A stretch of DNA of 64,000 bases from Pseudomonas putida (lineage in GTDB: Bacteria > Pseudomonadota > Gammaproteobacteria > Pseudomonadales > Pseudomonadaceae), in assembly GCA_041071465.1 (NCBI GenBank), contig CP163498.1, positions 1,826,001 through 1,890,000 on the forward strand, read 5' to 3'. Under the pieces are notes generated by a model that searched no databases, was not told where the DNA came from, and saw only the letters and a program-made list of their open reading frames with translations. Below are positions 46,036 through 54,820 of this stretch, one piece after another. The position numbers were made by a program, and so were the translations under genes. Every line of letters starts with the position of its first letter. Position 1 is the stretch's first letter.

Positions 46036-47061
46036 TTACTGCTGGGCCACCTTCTCCGACTTGCCGTCATAGCGCTTGCGCCATTCGGTCAGGATTTCAT
46101 CCCGGTTTTTCGAAGCCCAGGCAAAGTCGTTCTTGATCAGGCGCTGCTCATAGTCTGCCGGCAACTCGGTCTGCGGCTTGGCAATGCCTGGCGCGGCCAG
46201 CACGGCGAAGTTTTCCTTGTACAGCTCCATGGCCGCCGGGCTTGCCGAGAAATCAGCCAGGCGCTTGGCCGCATTCGCCTTGGGCGAGCCCTTGATCACT
46301 GCAGTCGCCTCGATCTCCCAACCCAGGCCTTCCTTCGGCAGCACGATGTCCAGGGGGGCGCCCTGGCGCTTGAGCTGCACGGCCGGGTATTCGAACGAAA
46401 TACCGATCGGGAACTCGCCTGCCGCTGCCAGCTTGCACGGTTTGGAGCCGGAATGAACGTACTGGCCGATGTTCTGGTGCAGCGCGTCCATGTAGGCCCA
46501 GCCTTGCGGTTCACCGAAGGTCTGCAACCAGGCACTCACGTCAAGGAAACCGGTGCCGGACGAGGCCGGGTTGGGCATGACGATCTTGCCCTTGTACTCG
46601 GGCTTGGTCAGGTCCTGCCAGCTAACCGGTTTGCTCAGGCCCTGCTTCTCGGCCTCGATGGTATTGAAGCAGATGGTCGCAGCCCACACATCCATGCCCA
46701 CCCAAGCCGGTGGGTTGGCAGCGTCCCGGTAGTTGCCGGAGATCTTGCCCAGGTCTTTCGGTGCATAGGCTTCAAGCATGCCGTTCTGGTCGAGAATCGC
46801 CAGGCTGGACGCCGCCAGGCCCCAAACCGCGTCGGCTTGCGGGCGGTCTTTCTCGGCCAGCAGCTTGGCGGTGATGATGCCGGTGGAATCACGCACCCAC
46901 TTTATCTCGATATCCGGGTTGGCTTTTTCGAAGGCTTGTTTGTAGCTCTTCAATTGCTCGGCTTCCAGCGCGGTGTAGACCGTCAGCTGGGTATTGGCGG
47001 CCGAAGCCTGCAGGCTGAACACGGCGCAAACAGCAGCGGCAAGTGCAAGGTGCTTGTACAT
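46036..47061 (-). CDS. ABC transporter substrate-binding protein, 2-aminoethylphosphonate type
   Basis: A 341-residue periplasmic binding protein. The signal peptide MYKHLALAAAVCAVFSLQASA is followed by a type-2 fold of the iron(III)/aminoethylphosphonate group: LTVYTALEAEQLKSYKQAFEKANPDIEI (in part), WVRDSTGIITAKLLAEKDRPQADAVWGLAA (in part), FNPASSGTGFLDVSAW-like PNPASSGTGFLDV. The family resembles Fe3+ binders, which is why homologues are often labelled iron transporters. The PhnZ-like gene downstream and LysR upstream favour aminoethylphosphonate uptake (AepX/PhnS2-like). Distal of the three transporter genes. Confidence 0.8.
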   Translation of the reverse strand: MYKHLALAAAVCAVFSLQASAANTQLTVYTALEAEQLKSYKQAFEKANPDIEIKWVRDSTGIITAKLLAEKDRPQADAVWGLAASSLAILDQNGMLEAYAPKDLGKISGNYRDAANPPAWVGMDVWAATICFNTIEAEKQGLSKPVSWQDLTKPEYKGKIVMPNPASSGTGFLDVSAWLQTFGEPQGWAYMDALHQNIGQYVHSGSKPCKLAAAGEFPIGISFEYPAVQLKRQGAPLDIVLPKEGLGWEIEATAVIKGSPKANAAKRLADFSASPAAMELYKENFAVLAAPGIAKPQTELPADYEQRLIKNDFAWASKNRDEILTEWRKRYDGKSEKVAQQ

Positions 47062-47079
47062 GGGTAGGTTCCTTACAGG

Positions 47080-48804
47080 TCAGACGGTCGCGGCGCGTTG
47101 GCGCCAGGCTTGGGAGCGGCGCAGCAGGCCGCGTGAGGCTGCGGCCAGCAGCAGCGAAGCGCCGGCACTGGTCAGCAAAATCAGGGTGGACATGGCGGCG
47201 GCACCGCCAACGTTGCCGGCGTCGTCCATGTTCAGCACGGCAACGGCAGCCAGAATGGTGTCGGGGCTGTACAGGAAGATCGCCGCCGACACGGTGGTCA
47301 TCGCCGAGACGAACAGGTAGCGGATGATGTCCAGCAACGCCGGCAGGCAGATTGGCACGGTCACCCGCAGGAAGTGCTTGTACAGCGGCGCCTTCAGCGA
47401 CAACGCAGCGGCTTCGAACTCGCCGTCGAGCTGACGCAGGGCGGTGGTGGCGGTCATCTGCGCGGTGGTCAGGTAATGGGCGATGGTGCACACCACCAGC
47501 AGCCCCATGCCGCCGTACAGCACATGCAGCGGGTTGCCGTTGAGGTTGAAGAAGAAAACGTAGCCCAGGCCCAGCACCAGGCCCGGCACGGCCATGGGGA
47601 TGAAGCTGAGCAGGCGCAGCGCCTGGTTGAGCAGGCGTTGCCCCTGGGTTTTCTCCATCAGGTAGGCACCGGTGAAGATCACGATGCTGCCGATCAGCGC
47701 GGTGCCGATGGCCATGGTCACGCTGTTGCGGTAGGCCAGCCAGCCGCCACCTGCGGTGTCGTCGAACAGGTAATGACGCAGTGACAACGAGAGGTTGTAT
47801 GGCCAGAAGGTGACCAGCGAGGAATACACCGCCATACCGATCACCAGCAACAATGCCGCGCACACCAGCAGCACGATGGCCAGGAAGCAGGCATCGCGGC
47901 CACGCGATGGCTTGGGTACGAACACCTGGGCACGGCCGCTCATGGCCTCGCCCTGGCGCCGGCGCAGCCAGGCGTCGACGGTAAAGCTGAACAGCGCCGG
48001 CAACAGCAGCACCATGCCGATCAACGCGCCACGGCCAAACTGTTGCTGGCCGACCACCGCCTTGTAGGCTTCCAGTGCCAGCACCTGATAGTCGCCACCG
48101 ACCACTACCGGCACACCGAAGTCGGTGATGGTCAGGGTGAATACCAGGCACAACGCCGCGAACACCGCCTGGCGTGTGGCCGGCCAGGTAATGCTGGTGA
48201 ACGCCCGCCACGAGCCGGCACCCATGCTGGAAGCTGCATCGAACAGGCGAGCATCGGCCAGCGACAGCGCCGACAGCAGGATCATCAGCGCATGCGGGAA
48301 GGTGTAGATAGCCTCGCCCAGCACGATGCCCCAGAAACCGTAGATGTTGTCGCTGAGCAACCCGCGCAGCAGCCCCTGGTTGCCGAACAAGTAGACCAGG
48401 GCGATGGCCGGCAGCATCGACGGTGCCAACAGCGGCAGTAGCGAAATCCCCCGCCACAGGCCCTTGGCCGGAATCAGCGTGCGTTGCAGGGCATAGGCGA
48501 ACAGGTAGGCCAGCGGCACCACGATGGCCGCAACCGTCAAGGCCACCGACAGGCTGTTGCCCAGCAACCAGTGGAAGTTGTCGCTGGCGAACAGTTCACG
48601 GGCCGCCAGCAATCCGCCGCCTTGGCCCGCTTCACCGCTGAAACCACGCCAGAAGATCGCCAGCAGCGGCATCAGCACGGCCAGCACCAACAGGATCAGC
48701 AGCAGGCTCTTGCCGCCGACGACGAACAACCGGTCACCCAGGGCGACGCCAGCACGCGGCGCGGCTTTGGCCTGGCCCAGTGGCAGGGACATTGGCGCGG
48801 CCAT
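47080..48804 (-). CDS. ABC transporter permease (fused double permease), 2-aminoethylphosphonate type
   Basis: A 574-residue inner-membrane protein with about twelve helices in two homologous halves, each with an EAA-like loop: LFDAASSMGAGSWRAFTSITWPATR in the first half and FEAAALSLKAPLYKHFLRVTVPICLP in the second. Such fused permeases are typical of the AfuB/PhnU2 group, one gene replacing two. Start ATG 48804 is one base after the ATPase stop (TGAGATG); a second ATG four codons later is possible. The longer upstream frame runs inside the ATPase gene and is rejected. Confidence 0.83.
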   Translation of the reverse strand: MAAPMSLPLGQAKAAPRAGVALGDRLFVVGGKSLLLILLVLAVLMPLLAIFWRGFSGEAGQGGGLLAARELFASDNFHWLLGNSLSVALTVAAIVVPLAYLFAYALQRTLIPAKGLWRGISLLPLLAPSMLPAIALVYLFGNQGLLRGLLSDNIYGFWGIVLGEAIYTFPHALMILLSALSLADARLFDAASSMGAGSWRAFTSITWPATRQAVFAALCLVFTLTITDFGVPVVVGGDYQVLALEAYKAVVGQQQFGRGALIGMVLLLPALFSFTVDAWLRRRQGEAMSGRAQVFVPKPSRGRDACFLAIVLLVCAALLLVIGMAVYSSLVTFWPYNLSLSLRHYLFDDTAGGGWLAYRNSVTMAIGTALIGSIVIFTGAYLMEKTQGQRLLNQALRLLSFIPMAVPGLVLGLGYVFFFNLNGNPLHVLYGGMGLLVVCTIAHYLTTAQMTATTALRQLDGEFEAAALSLKAPLYKHFLRVTVPICLPALLDIIRYLFVSAMTTVSAAIFLYSPDTILAAVAVLNMDDAGNVGGAAAMSTLILLTSAGASLLLAAASRGLLRRSQAWRQRAATV

Positions 48805-48805
48805 C

Positions 48806-49864
48806 TCAGGCAAACACCTGCAGGCTCTGCGGCGGCAGTGCCACCCAGATGTCCTGCGAACCCAGGCGCGGCATGGCTTCGGGGGCCAGTTCAGCCAGCA
48901 AGGCATGGCCTGGCAAGGCCTTGAGTTCAAAGCTCATGCGACAGCGGTTACCGAGGAAGGTGATTTCGCGAACCATGGCCGGGAACAGGTTTTCTTCGTG
49001 TACCACCGGGTTGACCGTGATCGCCTCTGGGCGGCAGAACAGCCGACCGCTGCTGGCCTGGGCCGAACCCGGCGCCAGGCGCATGTTCATGCCGCCAACC
49101 TGGGCATGGCTGTCGCTGCTGCGCTGAAACGGCAGCCAGTTACCTTGGCCGACGAACTCGGCGACGAACGGCGTGGCCGGCTGGTCGTAGATTTCCTGCG
49201 GGGTGGCGTACTGCTCGACCTGGCCGTTGTTCATTACCGCAATGCGGTCGGCCATCAACATGGCCTCGTCCTGGTTGTGGGTCACCATCAAGGTGGTGAT
49301 GCCCAGCTGCCGTTGCAGCTGGCGCAGCTCGGTGCACAGGTGCTCGCGCACCCGCGCATCCAGCGCCGACATCGGCTCGTCGAGCAGCAACAAGGAAGGC
49401 GACGGTGCCAACGCGCGGGCCAGGGCCACACGTTGCTGCTGACCACCGGAAAGCTGGCCGGGGTACTTTTTCTCGCTGCCGGCAAGGCCCACCAGCTCGA
49501 GCATTTCGGCCACACGCTGACGGGCCTGCTCGCGGCCACTGCCGGTCAGGCCGTAGGCGATGTTGGCTTCGACGGTGAGGTTGGGAAACAGCGCGTAGGA
49601 CTGGAACAGGATGCCGTAGTCACGGGCCTGGGGCGGCAGCTCGGAAATATCGCGTTCGCCGATGTACAGCGTACCGCGGTCCTGGCGCTCCAGGCCGGCA
49701 ATGCAACGCAACAGCGTGGTCTTGCCGCAACCGGACGGGCCAAGCAGGCACACCAGCTCGCCGGCGGCGATGTCCAGCGAGACATCGTTCAGCGCCGTGA
49801 AGGCACCGAAGCGCTTGTGGATGTTGCGCACGGTCATTTGTGCGCCGGGGGTGGTGTGGTTCAT
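48806..49864 (-). CDS. ABC transporter ATP-binding protein, 2-aminoethylphosphonate type
   Basis: A 352-residue ABC ATPase of the PotA/AfuC/PhnT2 group: Walker A LLGPSGCGKTTLLRC, Q loop GILFQSYALFPNLTV, signature LSGGQQQRVALARALA, Walker B LLLDEPMSALDA, switch MVTHNQDEAMLMA, and a C-terminal TOBE-type regulatory domain (about 240-350, FCRPEAITVN). It energises the adjacent permease. First gene of the transporter operon; a REPIN lies between it and the LysR gene upstream. Confidence 0.85.
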   Translation of the reverse strand: MNHTTPGAQMTVRNIHKRFGAFTALNDVSLDIAAGELVCLLGPSGCGKTTLLRCIAGLERQDRGTLYIGERDISELPPQARDYGILFQSYALFPNLTVEANIAYGLTGSGREQARQRVAEMLELVGLAGSEKKYPGQLSGGQQQRVALARALAPSPSLLLLDEPMSALDARVREHLCTELRQLQRQLGITTLMVTHNQDEAMLMADRIAVMNNGQVEQYATPQEIYDQPATPFVAEFVGQGNWLPFQRSSDSHAQVGGMNMRLAPGSAQASSGRLFCRPEAITVNPVVHEENLFPAMVREITFLGNRCRMSFELKALPGHALLAELAPEAMPRLGSQDIWVALPPQSLQVFA

Positions 49865-49964
49865 GGCAGGGCCTCATCGAAGAGATGGGGGCCATGCTAG
49901 GAAGGCTGTGCGAAGGTTCTGTGGCGTTTGGGCAAAAGTCGATGATAGTGATATAGGCAGATTT

Positions 49965-50080
49965 TGTAGGAGCGGCCTTGTGTCGCGATGGGCTGCGCAG
50001 CAGCCCCGGCAATTCATGCGGCGGAGCTGAAACCCCGGGGCTGCTGCGCAGCCCATCGCGACACAAGGCCACTCCTACAG
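49965..50080. repeat. REPIN, family 2
   Basis: TGTAGGAGCGGCCTTGTGTC / GCGATGGGCTGCGCAGCAGCCCC unit (about 49965-50007) and inverted partner GGGGCTGCTGCGCAGCCC / ATCGCGACACAAGGCC (about 50038-50080) between the LysR and ATPase genes. It probably separates their transcripts. Confidence 0.88.
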
Positions 50081-50098
50081 TGCCTGTGTACTCCTGAA

Positions 50099-50968
50099 TC
50101 AGAAGTGTGAGCCAGCCACTTCCTGCGCCACCCCAAGAAAGGCAGCCGGCAAACGGGCCTGGCGACGCTCCTTCAGGCAATACAAATACTCATGCATCAC
50201 CGGCGCATTCTCCAGCGCCAGCACCCGCAGCTCAGGGTTGTGCGGCACCTCATGGCGGGCAATCACGCTGATGCCGATGTTGCGCAGCACCGCCTCGCGA
50301 ATCGACTCGCGGCTGCCGATTTCCAGCAAGGCGCCGGCCTTGACTCCGGCCTCCTGCATCATCTGTTCGGTTAGCTTGCGCGTGGTCGAGCCCTTCTCGC
50401 GCATCAGCAGGCAATGCCCGGCTACCCCCTCGATGGACACCGACTGGCGATGGGCCAATGGGTGGTTGCGGTGCACCGCCACCACCAGCGGATCAGTCCC
50501 CAGTACCCGCCGCACCAACCGCGCATCCTCCACCAGTTGCGAAGACGCGGCGATATCCACCCGGTAGTCTTCGAGCATTTCCAGCACCTGCTGCGAGTTG
50601 CCGATCTCCACCGCCACTTCTACCTGAGGCAGCCGTTCGCGGTAGATTTTCACCAGGTCAAGGATGTAGTAAGGCGCCGTGGCTGCGATGCGCAGGCTGC
50701 CCTGCGCCTGGCCGCTGTTGCGCAGCTCGAACTCGATGTCGGCCTCCTGCTGCAGCAGTGCCTTGACCATCGGCAACAGGCGCACGCCCTCCTCGCTCAG
50801 CACCAGGCGCCGACCGCCACGGTAGAACAGCTCCACGGCGTACTGGCCTTCCAGGTTGCGGATCTGCGTGGTTACCGTGGGCTGGCTGAGCCCAAGCTTC
50901 TTCGCCGCCAGGGTGATGCTGCCCAGACGGGCCACCATGTAAAAGGCTTTCAGCTCCGAACTCAGCAT
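50099..50968 (-). CDS. LysR family transcriptional regulator, probable regulator of the phosphonate cluster
   Basis: A 289-residue LysR protein. The N-terminal winged helix-turn-helix: SELKAFYMVARLGSITLAAKKLGLSQPTVTTQIRNLE (in pieces: RLGSITLAAKKLGLS, QPTVTTQIRNLEGQYAVELF). The effector domain (about 90-289) is of the type found beside aminoethylphosphonate catabolism and transport genes. It lies 9 bp after the cadA stop on the same strand but is functionally more likely to go with the ABC genes downstream. The target site was not identified. Confidence 0.83.
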   Translation of the reverse strand: MLSSELKAFYMVARLGSITLAAKKLGLSQPTVTTQIRNLEGQYAVELFYRGGRRLVLSEEGVRLLPMVKALLQQEADIEFELRNSGQAQGSLRIAATAPYYILDLVKIYRERLPQVEVAVEIGNSQQVLEMLEDYRVDIAASSQLVEDARLVRRVLGTDPLVVAVHRNHPLAHRQSVSIEGVAGHCLLMREKGSTTRKLTEQMMQEAGVKAGALLEIGSRESIREAVLRNIGISVIARHEVPHNPELRVLALENAPVMHEYLYCLKERRQARLPAAFLGVAQEVAGSHF

Positions 50969-50977
50969 GCACGTCCT

Positions 50978-53230
50978 CTATTTGCGCAACAGGCGCAAGC
51001 CGTTGAACACCACCAGCAGGCTCACGCCCATGTCGGCGAACACCGCCATCCACATGGTCGCCATGCCAGCAAAGGTGATGGCCAGGAATATCGCCTTGAT
51101 GCCCAACGCCAGAACGATGTTCTGCATGAGGATCGCCGCGCTTTGGCGCGACAGCCTGACGAAGGCCGGAATTTTCCGCAAGTCGTCGTCCATCAGCGCT
51201 ACGTCGGCGGTCTCGATGGCGGTGTCGGTACCGGCGGCGGCCATGGCAAAACCGATCTCGGCGCGGGCCAGAGCTGGCGCGTCGTTGATACCATCACCGA
51301 CCATGCCCACCCGGTGGCCTTCTGCGTACAAGGCCTCGATGGTTTTCAGCTTGTCGGCTGGCAGCAGGTTACCCTCGGCGCGGTCGATGCCCACCACAGC
51401 GGCGATGGCCTGGGCGGTATGCGGATTGTCACCGGTCAGCATGACAGTCTTGATACCCAGTTCATGCAGCTCGGCGATAGCCTGGCGGCTGCTGTCCTTC
51501 ACGGTGTCGGCAACGGCAAACAGCGCCAATGGCCCGGAACGGTCGAGCAGCAGCACCACGGTCTTGCCCTGACGCTCCAGCGCATCCAGTTTGGCTTCCA
51601 GCGCTGGCGAGCACAGGCCCAGCTCTTCGACCAGGCGGTGGTTGCCCAAGTGGTAGACCTCACCGTCGATGGTGCCACGCACACCGCGCCCGGCCAGGGC
51701 GGCGAAGTCATCCACTTCACTTAGAGCCAGCCCTTGCGCCTTGCCGAACTGAGCGATAGCGCGGGACACCGGGTGGTCCGAGCGCTCGCCCAGGCTGGCG
51801 GCCAGGGCTTGAGCGCGGGCTTCGAACTGCGGCGCCAGCACTTCGGCGTCAGTCTGTACCGGTTTGCCGTGGGTGATGGTGCCGGTCTTGTCCAGGGCCA
51901 GGAAGTCCAGGTGGCGGCCGCCCTCCAGATAGACGCCGCCCTTGATCAGGATGCCTTTGCGCGCGGCAGCCGCCAGGCCGCTGACGATGGTCACCGGGGT
52001 CGAGATCACCAATGCGCAGGGGCACGCAACCACCAGCAATACCAGAGCACGGTAGACCCAGTCGAACCAGGCACCGGCCATGAACAACGGCGGGATCACC
52101 GCCACGGCCAGGGCAATGGCGAACACCACCGGGGTGTAGATGCGCGAAAAACGGTCGACGAAGCGCTGGGTAGGTGCCCGCGCGCCTTGTGCCTCCTCCA
52201 CGGCCTTGATGATCCGCGCCAGGGTAGACTGCCCGGCAGCAGCGGTAACGCGGAACTCCAATGCTCCCGCCTGGTTGATGGTACCGGCGAACAGTTTGTC
52301 GCCCACTGCCTTCTCTACAGGCAGGCTTTCACCGGTGATCGGTGCCTGATCGACGCTGGACTGCCCACTGGTCACTTCACCGTCCAGGCTGATGCGTTCG
52401 CCGGGGCGCACCCGCACCAACGCACCGATGGCCACTTCACGCACGTCCAGCTCGCGCCACAGGCCATCGGCCTGCTGCACCGTGGCCATGTCCGGGGCCA
52501 ACTGCATCAACCCGCCGATGGCATTGCGCGCACGGTCCAGCGAGCGCGCTTCGATCAGCTCGGCGACCGTGAACAGCACCATCACCATGGCTGCTTCCGG
52601 CCACTGGCCGATCAGCACCGCACCGGTCACGGCAATGCTCATCAAGGCATTGATGTTGAGGTTGCGGTTTTTCAGGGCGATCCAGCCCTTCTTGTAGGTA
52701 CCCAGGCCGCAGCCGAGGATCGCCAACAGCGCCAGCCCCGCTACCACCCATTCCGGGGCCAGCGCAGCGAAGTGCACGATTTCGGCGGTAATCGCAGCAA
52801 TACCCGACAGTGCCAGCGGCCACCAGCGGGTCTTGGCCGGTTGTGCCACGCTGGTGGTGCCGTCGTTCTCGGCAGCAATCGGCTCGGCCTTCATGCCCAG
52901 GCTGTCGATGGCCCGCTCGATTTCAGCCGTACCGTTCAAGGTATGGCGCACGCCAAGCACGCGGTTGATCAGGTTGAATTCCAACTGCTCGATTCCGGCC
53001 AGCTTGCCCAGTTTGTCCTGGATCAGCGTCTGCTCGGTGGGGCAGTCCATGGCGTCGATGCGAAAACGGCTGAGCTGCGCCTGGGCACTGGCCGTTTCGC
53101 TCAGTTGCACCAGCGATGGCGCGGCTTTGGAGCCGCAGCAGCTGTGGCCGTGGGCAGCATGGCCGTGGTCGTCATCGCCATGGGCGTGATCGTGCGAGTG
53201 CTTGTGGTCGTGGCTGACAGGCTGGTTCAT
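50978..53230 (-). CDS. cadA: Cadmium/zinc-exporting P1B-type ATPase
   Basis: A 750-residue heavy-metal efflux pump. A His-rich N-terminus ([18 protein letters not shown]) is followed by CCGSK and a metal-binding domain with MDCPTEQTL. Then come eight membrane helices with the CPC motif ([11 protein letters not shown]), phosphorylation site [12 protein letters not shown] motif [10 protein letters not shown], and ATP site [21 protein letters not shown]-type N-domains and CPC with the DM... TM8 ([18 protein letters not shown]) indicate Zn/Cd/Pb specificity. ATG 53230 gives the His-rich start; the codons upstream overlap the operator. Divergent from cadR. Confidence 0.95.
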   Translation of the reverse strand: MNQPVSHDHKHSHDHAHGDDDHGHAAHGHSCCGSKAAPSLVQLSETASAQAQLSRFRIDAMDCPTEQTLIQDKLGKLAGIEQLEFNLINRVLGVRHTLNGTAEIERAIDSLGMKAEPIAAENDGTTSVAQPAKTRWWPLALSGIAAITAEIVHFAALAPEWVVAGLALLAILGCGLGTYKKGWIALKNRNLNINALMSIAVTGAVLIGQWPEAAMVMVLFTVAELIEARSLDRARNAIGGLMQLAPDMATVQQADGLWRELDVREVAIGALVRVRPGERISLDGEVTSGQSSVDQAPITGESLPVEKAVGDKLFAGTINQAGALEFRVTAAAGQSTLARIIKAVEEAQGARAPTQRFVDRFSRIYTPVVFAIALAVAVIPPLFMAGAWFDWVYRALVLLVVACPCALVISTPVTIVSGLAAAARKGILIKGGVYLEGGRHLDFLALDKTGTITHGKPVQTDAEVLAPQFEARAQALAASLGERSDHPVSRAIAQFGKAQGLALSEVDDFAALAGRGVRGTIDGEVYHLGNHRLVEELGLCSPALEAKLDALERQGKTVVLLLDRSGPLALFAVADTVKDSSRQAIAELHELGIKTVMLTGDNPHTAQAIAAVVGIDRAEGNLLPADKLKTIEALYAEGHRVGMVGDGINDAPALARAEIGFAMAAAGTDTAIETADVALMDDDLRKIPAFVRLSRQSAAILMQNIVLALGIKAIFLAITFAGMATMWMAVFADMGVSLLVVFNGLRLLRK

Positions 53231-53260
53231 GGGGTCATCCTTAAAGTGAGCCTGTTGCCA

Positions 53261-53291
53261 AGTGAACACCCTGTAGCCACTATAGGGTCAA
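53261..53291 (-). promoter_or_regulatory. CadR-controlled cadA promoter/operator
   Basis: On the reverse strand: -35 TTGACC (53291-53286), a 19-bp spacer and -10 TTCACT (53266-53261). The spacer contains a MerR-type dyad; on the forward strand it reads ACCCTGTAG ... CTATAGGGT (53268-53288). The 19-bp spacing is the over-long arrangement that MerR-family activators correct by DNA twisting. It also overlaps the start region of cadR, so autoregulation is expected. Confidence 0.85.
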
Positions 53292-53312
53292 GCCTATTGC
53301 TGGAGATTCGTG

Positions 53313-53756
53313 ATGAAAATCGGAGAACTGGCCAAAGCCACCGACTGTGCGGTGGAAACCATTCGCTACTACGAGCGGGAAAACCTGCTGCCGGAGCCTG
53401 CGCGCAGTGACGGCAACTACCGGCTGTATACCCAGGCTCACGTCGAGCGGCTGACCTTCATCCGTAACTGCCGCACCCTGGACATGACCCTGGACGAAAT
53501 TCGCAGCCTGCTACGCCTACGCGACAGCCCGGATGACTCGTGCGGCAGTGTCAACGCGCTGATCGACGAGCATATCGAGCATGTGCAGGCGCGTATCGAC
53601 GGTTTGGTGGCGTTGCAGGAACAGCTGGTAGAGCTGCGGCGGCGCTGCAATGCGCAAGGGAGTGAGTGTGCGATTTTGCAGCGATTGGAGACGAACGGGG
53701 CGGTATCGGTGCCGGATACCGAGCATTCGCATGTGGGGCGCAGCCACGGGCATTGA
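53313..53756 (+). CDS. cadR: MerR family cadmium-responsive regulator CadR
   Basis: A 147-residue MerR-type activator: HTH KIGELAKATDCAVETIRYYERENLLPEPAR (in part), a dimerisation helix, metal-site cysteines in DDSCGSV (Cys77) and RRCNAQGSECAIL (Cys112, Cys119), and a His-rich tail HSHVGRSHGH as in P. putida CadR. It induces cadA in response to Cd(II) and, more weakly, Zn/Hg. ATG 53313 is used; a GTG one codon earlier is in frame. Confidence 0.96.
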   Translation: MKIGELAKATDCAVETIRYYERENLLPEPARSDGNYRLYTQAHVERLTFIRNCRTLDMTLDEIRSLLRLRDSPDDSCGSVNALIDEHIEHVQARIDGLVALQEQLVELRRRCNAQGSECAILQRLETNGAVSVPDTEHSHVGRSHGH

Positions 53757-53760
53757 GATC

Positions 53761-53786
53761 GCCGGGGGCGCTTTGCGCCCCCCGGC
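53761..53786. terminator. Terminator between convergent cadR and thyA
   Basis: GCCGGGGGCGC / GCGCCCCCCGGC with a TTT loop and one bulged C, immediately after the cadR stop and 12 bp before the thyA stop. Same type as the hairpin between the cystine symporter and folA. Confidence 0.7.
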
Positions 53787-53797
53787 AATCTAGAAAA

Positions 53798-54769
53798 TCA
53801 CACCGCCATCGGCGCTGTCATCGGCGCATGGTGCTCATAACCTTCCAACCAGAAATCACTCGGTTCGATCTTCTCCAGCCACTCCGGCTCGTACTTACCC
53901 GTCTCGGCAAACGCCGGCACGCGGTCGCTGATCACCAGTTTCGGCGCCTCCAGCGGCTCGCGCTTGAGCTGCTCATGCAGCATGTCCAGGTGGTTTTCAT
54001 ACACATGGGCATCACCGATGAAGTAGGTGAACCAGCGCGGGGTGTAACCGGTCAGGCGGCCGAACAGCGACAGCAACGCCGCGCCTTCGGTGAGGTTGAA
54101 CGGTGTGCCCAGGCCCAGGTCGTTGGAGCGGATGTAGAGGGTCAGGGAAATTTCCTTGGTCTCGACATTTGGGTGGAACTGGTACAGCAGGTGGCACGGC
54201 GGCAGGGCCATTTCGTCCAGCTGCGCGCAGTTCCAGCCGTGGAACAGGATGCGGCGGCTGCCCGGGTCGTTGGCGATGGTGTCCAGGCACTGGCGCACCT
54301 GGTCGATGGCCTTGTACAGGATGACGAAGGCGACGCCGTCCTCTTCGTCCTGGGCAATACGGCGGAAGCCTGCCTTTTCGGCCATTTCGATGGCGGCCGA
54401 GTTGCTCAGCGGGATGCGCTTGTAGCCTGGCCATTGGCGCCATTGCACGCCGTAGATCTCGCCCAGGTCGTCATGGCCCTGGCGGAACGGGTTGGCCAGC
54501 CACTGAGCGTTTTCGTTGGCGTTCTGGTCCCAGACCTTGCAGCCCAGCTCGCGGAATTCACCTGCGTTTTTCACGCCCCGCAGAAAACCGACCATTTCGC
54601 CGATTGCCGACTTGAACGCCAGTTTGCGCGTGGTGATGGCCGGAAAGCCCTTTTGCAGGTCGAAACGCAGCATGGCGCCCGGCAGTGTGATGGTGCGAAT
54701 GCCGGTGCGGTTGCCCTGCATCGTGCCGTTTTCGATGACGTCGCGGACCAGGTCCAGATACTGTTTCAT
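53798..54769 (-). CDS. thyA: Thymidylate synthase
   Basis: A 323-residue enzyme that methylates dUMP with methylenetetrahydrofolate. N-terminal [38 protein letters not shown] (in part), [29 protein letters not shown], the catalytic Cys segment [15 protein letters not shown] and [14 protein letters not shown]. It is about 60 residues longer than the E. coli enzyme because of an insert in the first half (about 85-155, including [16 protein letters not shown] and [20 protein letters not shown]), a known longer ThyA form. A terminator separates it from the upstream lgt. Confidence 0.96.
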   Translation of the reverse strand: MKQYLDLVRDVIENGTMQGNRTGIRTITLPGAMLRFDLQKGFPAITTRKLAFKSAIGEMVGFLRGVKNAGEFRELGCKVWDQNANENAQWLANPFRQGHDDLGEIYGVQWRQWPGYKRIPLSNSAAIEMAEKAGFRRIAQDEEDGVAFVILYKAIDQVRQCLDTIANDPGSRRILFHGWNCAQLDEMALPPCHLLYQFHPNVETKEISLTLYIRSNDLGLGTPFNLTEGAALLSLFGRLTGYTPRWFTYFIGDAHVYENHLDMLHEQLKREPLEAPKLVISDRVPAFAETGKYEPEWLEKIEPSDFWLEGYEHHAPMTAPMAV

Positions 54770-54783
54770 GGCTTACCTGTAGC

Positions 54784-54812
54784 AAAAACGGCAGGGGGAT
54801 CGCCCCTGCCGT
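54784..54812 (-). terminator. Intrinsic terminator between lgt and thyA
   Basis: On the reverse strand, ACGGCAGGGG / CCCCTGCCGT arms with a 5-base loop are followed by five T's. It lies after the lgt stop and just 15 bp before the thyA ATG, so thyA either has its own start site inside or right at this hairpin, or depends on read-through. Confidence 0.75.
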
Positions 54813-54820
54813 GGGATTAA

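Noticed and set aside
46889..48457. 522-codon reverse ORF in another frame of the permease gene
   Set aside because: Same strand but different frame, Arg/Ala/Gly-rich without membrane segments; the overlapping frame gives a good 12-helix permease.
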